In this document: one piece after another, positions 7,232 to 12,450 of the stretch
Layout: the number at the start of each line of letters is the position of its first letter
Numbering within the stretch: position 1 is the stretch's first letter
DNA from: an uncultured Coriobacteriaceae bacterium
GTDB lineage: Bacteria; Actinomycetota; Coriobacteriia; Coriobacteriales; QAMH01
Assembly (NCBI GenBank): GCA_900544245.1
Contig: UQUH01000048.1
Span: 1 to 12,450, forward strand
Direction of reading: 5' to 3'
DNA: 12,450 nucleotides
Program-made: the position numbers and the translations under genes
The notes under the pieces: model-generated
What the model saw: only the letters and a program-made list of their open reading frames with translations
Told to the model about the DNA's origin: nothing
The model's database searches: none

Positions 7232-9532
7232 GTGAGCGAACACAACGGCATAGCGACGCGCGACGAAGGCGATGCGGCGACCGATCGCTTCGACATTCTC
7301 TTCGAGAACGCATCCACGTACCTGAATGACGAAGATTGCAAGGCGATTGAGGAGGCCTACCTCTTCGCGAAAGGCGCTCACGAGGGCCAGTTTCGCAAGT
7401 CCGGCGAGCCGTTCATCATGCATCCCGTCGAAGTCGCGATCATCCTGTCCGACCTTCGCATGGATAGCGATACCCTGCGCGCGGCCGTCCTGCACGATAC
7501 GGTCGAGGATACCGAGTACACGCTCGAGGACGTGCGCCAGAAGTTCGGCGACACCGTCGCCGAGCTCGTCGATGGCGTCACCAAGATCAACAGCCTCGAG
7601 ATCGAGTCTCTCAGCCATGCGCAAGTCAACAACCTGCGCAAGATGCTCATGGCGATGAGCAACGACATTCGCGTCATCGTCATCAAGCTCGCCGACAGGC
7701 TCCATAACATGCGCACCCTCATGGCGCTGCGCGAGGACCGGCGCATCTTCAAGGCGCGCGAGACCATGGAGATCTACGCGCCGCTTGCCAATCGACTCGG
7801 CATGGGTTCGATTAAGTGGGAACTCGAGGACCTCTCGTTCTTCTACCTCGAACCCGCCAAGTACCAGCAAGTGCAGAAGATGGTCAACGAGACACGCGAG
7901 GCCCGGGAGAGGTACCTCGCACAGGCCATGGATGCGCTGCGCGAGGAGCTCGATCGAGTCGGGCTCGAAAACGCCAAGATATACGGTCGTCCCAAGCACC
8001 TGTACTCCATCTACCAGAAGATGAAGAAGAAGGACAAGGGATTTTCCGAGATATACGACCTCATCGGCTTGCGTATCATCGTCGACTCCATTCCGGAATG
8101 CTATTCGAGCTTGGGCGCCGTCCATAACCTGTGGCATCCCATTCCGGGGCGTTTCAAGGACTACATCGCGATGCCCAAGTTCAACATGTACCAGTCCCTG
8201 CATACGACAGTTATCGGTCCGGCAGCACGCCCCCTCGAGATTCAGATCCGCACCGAGGAAATGCACCGCATGAACGAGTACGGCGTCGCGGCCCATTGGC
8301 GCTACAAGGAGGGGGCTTCCAAGGATCGTGCCGCGCGCAGCTTCGACGAGAAGCTCACGTGGCTGCGCGAGATGCTCGATTGGCAGCAGGAGACAAACGA
8401 CCCGCAGGAGTTCATGGAGTCCCTCAAGGTCGACCTCTTCGAGAGCGAGGTCTTCTGCTTCACGCCAAAGGGCGAGGTCATCAGCCTGCGGGCGCGTTCC
8501 ACGCCGCTCGACTTCGCCTACGCCATACATACCGAGGTGGGAAACCACTGCGTCGGCGCCAAGGTCAACGGATCGATCGTCCCGCTCACGTACACGCTTC
8601 AGATGGGCGACCGCGTCGAGATCCTCACGCAGAAGAACGCGTCGCCGTCACGCGATTGGCTCTCCATTGTCAACACGCCGCGCGCCCGTTCCAAGATTCG
8701 CGCATACTTTGCCAAGATCACGCGCAACGACGATCTCGAGCGCGGTCGAGACTACATCGTGCGCGAGGCGCGCAAGAACGGCGTAACGCTCTCGAGCGGC
8801 AAGATGGCGCCCGCGTTTGCCGAGGTGGCCGCCTCGCTCAATTACAAGGGCGCAGACGATATGTACATCGCGGTCGGTGCCGGCAACCTCTCGCCCAAGC
8901 AGGTCATGCATCGCGCGCTACGCATACTCAACAAGACGAGCGCAGAGGAATCCGCGCCCGCTCCCTCCACGATCGAGCACGTGGCGCTCTCCAACGTCAC
9001 ACCGCAGGCCGCGAGCAAGCGCAAGCGCAAGAAGTCCGCGCACAACAAGACCGGTGTCATCGTCAAGGGACTTGACGACGTCTTCGTGCGCTTGTCGCAC
9101 TGCTGCAATCCGCTGCCTGGCGACGAGATCATCGGCTTCATCACGCGCGGACGCGGCGTGTCAGTGCATCGGGCCGATTGTCCCAATGCCGATGACCTGC
9201 GACGCAATCCCGAGCGCATCATCGAAGTCGCCTGGGAGGGAGAGATCGAGGCGGTCTACCAGGTTGAGATCTACATCGAGGCCATCGACAGGCTGCGCTT
9301 GCTGCAGGACATCGTCATGTTCCTCGCCGATTCGGGTGTGAACATCGTCTCGTGCACGACCACGACGCACAAGGACGACATCGTGGAGATGCGCTTCGTC
9401 TTCGAGGTCTCCGACCTCGCCGTCGTCAACAGGATCCTCTCGGACGTGAAGCACATAGACGGCGTCTTCGGCGCGTCGCGCGTGCTGCCCAGCAAACAGG
9501 GCGCTGCCTCTGCCGGCGGCGCGAAGGGATAG
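7232..9532 (+). CDS. rel: Bifunctional (p)ppGpp synthetase/hydrolase Rel
   Basis: Rel makes and degrades the stringent-response alarmone (p)ppGpp and senses uncharged tRNA on the ribosome. I chose GTG 7232 (766 aa) because AAAGGAG at 7218-7224 sits 7 nt before it. An in-frame GTG at 7211 lies upstream of that site. Domains, numbered from 7232: the HD hydrolase with His64, HDTVEDT at 88-94 and Asp155 in KLADRLHN, all present, so hydrolysis should work; the synthetase with RFKD at 307-310, the RxKD signature of bifunctional enzymes (mono-functional RelA has ExDD), plus YQSLHTT at 320-326 and EIQIRT at 336-341; TGS at about 404-468; a helical region and a basic patch; the Cys-pair zinc-finger domain around HCCNPLPGD at 623-631; and ACT at about 676-753. 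Length and order match full-length Rel. It probably shares a transcript with recJ (29-nt gap) and the MBL gene (9-nt gap). Confidence 0.96.
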   Translation: MSEHNGIATRDEGDAATDRFDILFENASTYLNDEDCKAIEEAYLFAKGAHEGQFRKSGEPFIMHPVEVAIILSDLRMDSDTLRAAVLHDTVEDTEYTLEDVRQKFGDTVAELVDGVTKINSLEIESLSHAQVNNLRKMLMAMSNDIRVIVIKLADRLHNMRTLMALREDRRIFKARETMEIYAPLANRLGMGSIKWELEDLSFFYLEPAKYQQVQKMVNETREARERYLAQAMDALREELDRVGLENAKIYGRPKHLYSIYQKMKKKDKGFSEIYDLIGLRIIVDSIPECYSSLGAVHNLWHPIPGRFKDYIAMPKFNMYQSLHTTVIGPAARPLEIQIRTEEMHRMNEYGVAAHWRYKEGASKDRAARSFDEKLTWLREMLDWQQETNDPQEFMESLKVDLFESEVFCFTPKGEVISLRARSTPLDFAYAIHTEVGNHCVGAKVNGSIVPLTYTLQMGDRVEILTQKNASPSRDWLSIVNTPRARSKIRAYFAKITRNDDLERGRDYIVREARKNGVTLSSGKMAPAFAEVAASLNYKGADDMYIAVGAGNLSPKQVMHRALRILNKTSAEESAPAPSTIEHVALSNVTPQAASKRKRKKSAHNKTGVIVKGLDDVFVRLSHCCNPLPGDEIIGFITRGRGVSVHRADCPNADDLRRNPERIIEVAWEGEIEAVYQVEIYIEAIDRLRLLQDIVMFLADSGVNIVSCTTTTHKDDIVEMRFVFEVSDLAVVNRILSDVKHIDGVFGASRVLPSKQGAASAGGAKG

Positions 9533-9541
9533 GGGAGCTCC

Positions 9542-10159
9542 ATGAACGTAGAGACCTGCAAGGTAGGGCCCATTCTCACCAATTGCTACATCGTCGAGGA
9601 CGACGGTCGGGTCATGGTCATCGACCCGGGTGATGCCCTCACGATGATCGTCGCCGACATCCATGCGCGACCCGTCGAGCAGATCGTCGTCACGCACGCC
9701 CACTGGGATCACATCGGGGCCCTTTCCGGTCTCGCCGAGGTCACGGGCGCCCCCGTTGCGATGTCTGCCGTCGATGCCGCACTCGTCGACGGCGTGACGA
9801 GCCAGGGAGGCCATGACCTCGACCGTGGTCACGGGGCGCCGCATGTCGACCGGCTGCTGCATGATGGCGACAAGGTAGCGCTCGGATCGAGCACGTTCAC
9901 GGTCATCGAGACGCCGGGTCATTCCGAGGGTTCGATATGCCTGTACTGTGCCGACGCCGGTGTGCTCTTTTCGGGCGACACCCTGTTTTCCGACGGGCGT
10001 TTTGGCAGGACCGATTTCGAGCACGGGAGCATGGAGAAGATGCTCGAGACGCTGCAACGCAAGTTCGCGCACATCCCCGATGACGTCATCGTGTATCCCG
10101 GACACGAAGCCGCCACGACCATGGGTCGCGAGCGCGCCCTCAATCCGCATCTGCGCTAG
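9542..10159 (+). CDS. Metallo-beta-lactamase-fold hydrolase, glyoxalase II-like
   Basis: A 205-residue protein of the small glyoxalase II-like branch of the metallo-beta-lactamase fold. The metal ligands are complete: THAHWDH at 51-57 (His52, His54, Asp56, His57), His127 in PGHSEGS, Asp146 in SGDTLF and His188 in YPGHE. The chain stops soon after the last ligand. It therefore lacks the C-terminal helical domain of classic glyoxalase II that holds glutathione. That makes a YcbL-type thioesterase or another hydrolase more likely than a true hydroxyacylglutathione hydrolase, and the substrate cannot be told. GGGGAG at 9532-9537 overlaps the rel stop and lies 4 nt before the ATG, so it is translated together with rel. 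No signal peptide is seen, so it should be cytosolic. Fold and metal centre are firm; function is open. Confidence 0.9.
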   Translation: MNVETCKVGPILTNCYIVEDDGRVMVIDPGDALTMIVADIHARPVEQIVVTHAHWDHIGALSGLAEVTGAPVAMSAVDAALVDGVTSQGGHDLDRGHGAPHVDRLLHDGDKVALGSSTFTVIETPGHSEGSICLYCADAGVLFSGDTLFSDGRFGRTDFEHGSMEKMLETLQRKFAHIPDDVIVYPGHEAATTMGRERALNPHLR

Positions 10160-10207
10160 GAAGGCGAGACGCTCGAGGCAATTCTTGAACGCTCGGCAAG
10201 TTTCTCC

Positions 10208-10235
10208 TTGCGCGCCGCCGCGTTTCGTCTATAAT
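10208..10235 (+). promoter_or_regulatory. Promoter of the tRNA-Asn/tRNA-Val unit
   Basis: A perfect -10 box TATAAT lies at 10230-10235, with a partial -35 TTGCGC at 10208-10213 and a 16-nt spacer. This is a housekeeping-sigma layout. Transcription would begin near 10242, leaving a short 5' leader before the tRNA at 10260. The position just after the MBL stop suggests the tRNAs are transcribed independently of the rel operon. Confidence 0.75.
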
Positions 10236-10259
10236 TCCGTCTTGCGCATGTGCGCGGAT

Positions 10260-10334
10260 TCCTCGGTAGCTCAACGGCAGAGCCCTCGGCTGTTAACCGA
10301 GTTGTTGTAGGTTCGAATCCTACCCGGGGAGCCA
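10260..10334 (+). tRNA. tRNA-Asn (anticodon GUU)
   Basis: The cloverleaf folds fully. The acceptor TCCTCGG (10260-10266) pairs with CCGGGGA (10324-10330) with one G-U pair. The D arm begins GCTC. The anticodon stem CTCGG/CCGAG (10285-10289/10297-10301) encloses the loop with GTT at 10292-10294. The T stem GTAGG/CCTAC (10307-10311/10319-10323) encloses TTCGAAT. The discriminator is G10331 and CCA is encoded at 10332-10334. The GTT anticodon reads Asn codons AAC and AAU. Confidence 0.97.
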
Positions 10335-10342
10335 GCATTTTC

Positions 10343-10366
10343 CAGGGCCGCCTTTTCGCGGCCCTG
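10343..10366 (+). terminator. Hairpin between the two tRNA genes
   Basis: CAGGGCCGC (10343-10351) and GCGGCCCTG (10358-10366) form a perfect 9-bp GC-rich stem with a six-base CTTTTC loop. It lies 8 nt after the tRNA-Asn CCA and 7 nt before tRNA-Val. The tail is CTTAT, a poor T-run, so it may terminate only partly or mark a processing site in a two-tRNA precursor. Confidence 0.55.
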
Positions 10367-10373
10367 CTTATAC

Positions 10374-10448
10374 GGGCGTATAGCGCAGCGGGAGCGCACT
10401 TCCTTCACACGGAAGGGGCCACAGGTTCGAACCCTGTTACGCCCACCA
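10374..10448 (+). tRNA. tRNA-Val (anticodon CAC)
   Basis: The acceptor GGGCGTA (10374-10380) pairs perfectly with TACGCCC (10438-10444). The D stem is GCGC/GCGC. The anticodon stem CTTCC/GGAAG (10399-10403/10411-10415) holds a 7-nt loop with T33 at 10405 and CAC at 10406-10408. The T stem ACAGG/CCTGT encloses TTCGAAC. The discriminator is A10445 and CCA is encoded at 10446-10448. CAC reads the Val codon GUG. No separate promoter is visible, so it probably depends on the promoter before tRNA-Asn. Confidence 0.96.
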
Positions 10449-10455
10449 CGAAACC

Positions 10456-10486
10456 AAAGGCCAGGCATATTTTTCGCCTGGCCTTT
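10456..10486 (+). terminator. Intrinsic terminator after tRNA-Val
   Basis: AAAGGCCAGGC (10456-10466) and GCCTGGCCTTT (10476-10486) form a perfect 11-bp stem with a 9-nt T-rich loop, starting 8 nt after the tRNA-Val CCA. The AAA/TTT at the stem base gives a short T-run and could work in both directions. It should end the tRNA transcript and insulate the ABC-F gene. Confidence 0.8.
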
Positions 10487-10510
10487 CATCGTCCGAAACT
10501 CGCGTAGAAT
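10484..10510 (+). promoter_or_regulatory. Promoter for a leaderless ABC-F mRNA
   Basis: TAGAAT at 10505-10510 is a good -10 box. A weak -35 candidate, TTTCAT (10484-10489), overlaps the end of the tRNA terminator with a 15-nt spacer. The ABC-F ATG is only 8 nt downstream of the -10, so transcription would start at or next to the A of the ATG. No ribosome site lies between them. Confidence 0.55.
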
Positions 10511-10518
10511 AGACCACC

Positions 10519-12450
10519 ATGATTCTCAACGTCGACAAGGTCACCAAGTCATTCGGCACGCGTGTGCTGTTCTCGAACGTCTCGTTTCGCATCAACGAGC
10601 GCGACCGTTATGCGCTCGTCGGTCCCAACGGAGCGGGAAAGACGACGCTCATGAACATCATCGCTGGCCTCGAGTCCGCCGATGAGGGGCAGGTCGTCTT
10701 CTCACGTGACGCCCATCCGGGATATCTCGAGCAGGAGTCCATCGAGATGGAGGGTCGAAGCGTGCTGGAGGAGGTCATGACGAGCGTCGCCGACGTCGCC
10801 GAGATGGGACGCAGGCTCGAGGCCCTCGAGCGCGAGATGGAGAGCGCCGACGAATCCCGTGCCGACGATCTCCTCGCGGAATACGGACGCCTGCGCACGC
10901 GCTTCGAGGCAAGGGATGGCTACAACATCGAGTCGCAGGCGCGACGCGTGCTCTTCGGCCTCGGCTTTCACGAGGAGGACATGGAGCGTTCGACCGACGA
11001 GTTCTCCGGAGGCTGGCAGATGCGCATCGCGCTTTCCAAGCTGCTCTTGCGTGCCCCGGAGATACTCCTGCTCGACGAGCCCACCAACCACCTCGACCTC
11101 GAGAGCGTGCGCTGGCTCGAGAACTTCCTCAAGAGCTACCGCGGCGCCGTTCTCGTCGTGAGCCATGATCGCGCCTTCATGAACGGCATGGTGGACCATG
11201 TCGCCGAGATAGCCAACGGCAAGCTCGACATCTACACGGGCAACTACGATGCCTATCTCGTCCAGCGCGACGAGGCGCGTGCCCGCCTTCTCGCGATGAA
11301 GGAGGCCCAGGACAGGGAAATCGCGCACATGGAGGCCTTCGTCGAGAAATTCCGCTACAAGGCGACCAAGGCAAAGCAGGTCCAGGACCGCGTCAAGAAG
11401 CTCGAGCGAATCGAGCGCATCGAGATTCCCGAGGAGAAGAAGAAACTGCATTTCGCCTTTCCCCAGCCCGCGCGCACGGGTGATAACGTCGTGCATGTCG
11501 AAGGGGTCTCGAAGTCATTTGGCGAGAAGCGGGTCTACGAGAACCTCGACCTCGACATCTGGCGTGGCGACAAGATAGCGCTCGTCGGCCCCAACGGCTC
11601 GGGCAAATCGACGCTGCTCAAGATGATCGCCGGCGAGCTCTCCCATGATGCGGGTACGATCGGCTACGGTGCGCACGTCGAGCTCTCGTATTTCGCCCAG
11701 CACCAGCTCGAGGAGCTCAACCTGCGCAATAGCGTCTTTGCGGAGCTCGACCAGGCGGCTCCGGGATGGACCCAGACCCAGGTCCGATCGCTGCTCGGCG
11801 CCTTCCTCTTCAAGGGAGATGACGTCGACAAGAAGGTGAGCGTGCTTTCCGGTGGCGAGAAGGCGCGTCTGGCGCTCGCCAAGATGCTCGTCGCCCCCTC
11901 GCCGCTGCTGTGCCTCGACGAGCCCACCAACCACCTGGACATTCCGAGCGTCGACATCCTCGAGCAGGCGCTGCGCAGCTTCGAGGGAACCATCGTGCTC
12001 ATCAGTCACGATAGGCATCTCATACGCTCGTTCGCCAACCGCATCGTCTACATCGACGGCGGTGTGGTGACCGACTACGCTGGCGATTACGACTACTTTC
12101 TCTACAAGTCGGGCCAGGTCGATATCAATGGCGAGGCGATTGACGAGCCGGACGGGGCGAACAGGTACCGGATGTCGGCTCTCGCAAACCCGCGGGCCGA
12201 CGAGCACCGCAAGCCGCGTCGCACGGTCGCCGTGGGTTCAAAGGGCTCTGCTCCCAAGTCAAAGGAGCAGAAACGCGCCGAGGCCGAGGCACGCAATCGC
12301 GTCTACCGCAAGCTCAAGGACGAGCGAAAACGGCTCGCCGAGCTCGAGGCGCAGATGGAGATCGATGACGAGCGGCACGAGGCGCTCGTGACGCTCATGG
12401 CCGACGAGACCCTCTATGCCGACCAGGAGCGCTTCGAGGCGGCCATGACC
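10519..12450 (+). CDS. ABC-F family ATPase (ribosome-associated), 3'-partial
   Basis: ABC-F proteins are soluble twin-ATPase factors that bind the ribosomal E site and act on stalled or drug-bound ribosomes; they are not transporters. The frame runs 644 codons to the window edge without a stop. NBD1: Walker A GPNGAGKTT at 35-43, signature FSGGW at 162-166, DEPTNHLD at 186-193, SHDR at 215-218. A charged linker follows at about 251-316, the family's tRNA-contacting arm. NBD2: Walker A GPNGSGKST at 357-365, signature LSGGEKAR at 443-450, DEPTNHLD at 467-474, SHDR at 496-499. A Pro/Arg-rich stretch and a charged coiled coil (from about 580) follow, as in Uup/YdiF-like members. There are no membrane segments. 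The start is fixed by an in-frame TAG at 10510-10512 and by the ABC domain starting at residue 2. Whether it gives antibiotic resistance or is a housekeeping factor cannot be told. Confidence 0.95.
   Translation, partial: MILNVDKVTKSFGTRVLFSNVSFRINERDRYALVGPNGAGKTTLMNIIAGLESADEGQVVFSRDAHPGYLEQESIEMEGRSVLEEVMTSVADVAEMGRRLEALEREMESADESRADDLLAEYGRLRTRFEARDGYNIESQARRVLFGLGFHEEDMERSTDEFSGGWQMRIALSKLLLRAPEILLLDEPTNHLDLESVRWLENFLKSYRGAVLVVSHDRAFMNGMVDHVAEIANGKLDIYTGNYDAYLVQRDEARARLLAMKEAQDREIAHMEAFVEKFRYKATKAKQVQDRVKKLERIERIEIPEEKKKLHFAFPQPARTGDNVVHVEGVSKSFGEKRVYENLDLDIWRGDKIALVGPNGSGKSTLLKMIAGELSHDAGTIGYGAHVELSYFAQHQLEELNLRNSVFAELDQAAPGWTQTQVRSLLGAFLFKGDDVDKKVSVLSGGEKARLALAKMLVAPSPLLCLDEPTNHLDIPSVDILEQALRSFEGTIVLISHDRHLIRSFANRIVYIDGGVVTDYAGDYDYFLYKSGQVDINGEAIDEPDGANRYRMSALANPRADEHRKPRRTVAVGSKGSAPKSKEQKRAEAEARNRVYRKLKDERKRLAELEAQMEIDDERHEALVTLMADETLYADQERFEAAMT

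Noticed and set aside
7079..8548. 489-codon open frame on the minus strand across the end of recJ and the first half of rel
   Set aside because: It lies opposite strongly supported recJ and rel coding sequence. Its composition (Val/Leu/His/Asp-rich) is typical of an antisense frame in G+C-rich DNA, and it has no recognisable domain.
9161..10150. 329-codon minus-strand open frame across the end of rel and the MBL gene
   Set aside because: It is antisense to two genes with intact catalytic motifs and shows no family motif of its own. The same reasoning excludes the minus-strand frames at 2172-3056, 3708-4739, 4797-5687, 10702-11496 and 11515-12207.
10244..10255. Palindrome GCGCATGTGCGC between the tRNA promoter and tRNA-Asn
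   Set aside because: It is two 5-bp arms with a 2-bp centre. That is too short and too common in G+C-rich DNA to call an operator without conservation evidence.
10404..10406. Reading TTC as the anticodon of the second tRNA (Glu)
   Set aside because: The 5-bp stem CTTCC/GGAAG fixes a 7-nt loop in which TT are positions 32-33, so the anticodon is CAC (Val).
1..12450. Mobile elements, CRISPR arrays, prophage or transferred islands
   Set aside because: No repeats of array type, transposase motifs, integrase or compositional break were seen. The tRNA genes show no visible integrated element or duplicated 3' end.

Overview
This is a G+C-rich, densely coded bacterial window with every supported gene on the + strand. 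The codon use (C/G-rich third positions), separate secD and secF genes, a long single-polypeptide Rel, tRNAs with encoded CCA and an apparently leaderless mRNA fit a high-GC Gram-positive. My best guess is an actinobacterium of the Coriobacteriia type. That placement is an inference from sequence style, not a database result.

Layout: (1) 1-3326, secD (5' end outside the window) and secF. They encode the membrane pair that uses the proton-motive force to help SecYEG export. Both carry unusually long charged cytosolic extensions: SecD at its N terminus, SecF at its C terminus. (2) 3327-3482, a 156-base gap with two stem-loops, then a strong ribosome site serving a 10-codon leader ORF whose stop overlaps the next start (ATGA). 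(3) 3483-10159, a probable operon of three genes. The first is a giant recJ (1239 aa) fused to a HIRAN domain and a RecQ-like SF2 helicase. The second is rel, a bifunctional (p)ppGpp synthetase/hydrolase. The third is a small metallo-beta-lactamase-fold hydrolase. (4) 10208-10486, a stable-RNA unit: promoter, tRNA-Asn(GUU), hairpin, tRNA-Val(CAC), terminator. (5) 10505-12450, a probably leaderless ABC-F ATPase gene that runs off the right edge.

The gene order secDF-recJ-rel resembles the conserved Firmicute neighbourhood, but apt and dtd are not between these genes. The most striking item is the RecJ-HIRAN-helicase fusion. One chain appears to hold a 5'-3' ssDNA exonuclease, a module that in eukaryotic HLTF binds ssDNA 3' ends, and a helicase of the type that partners RecJ in RecFOR-pathway resection. 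Other points of interest are the charged Sec tails, the recJ leader ORF and the leaderless ABC-F start.
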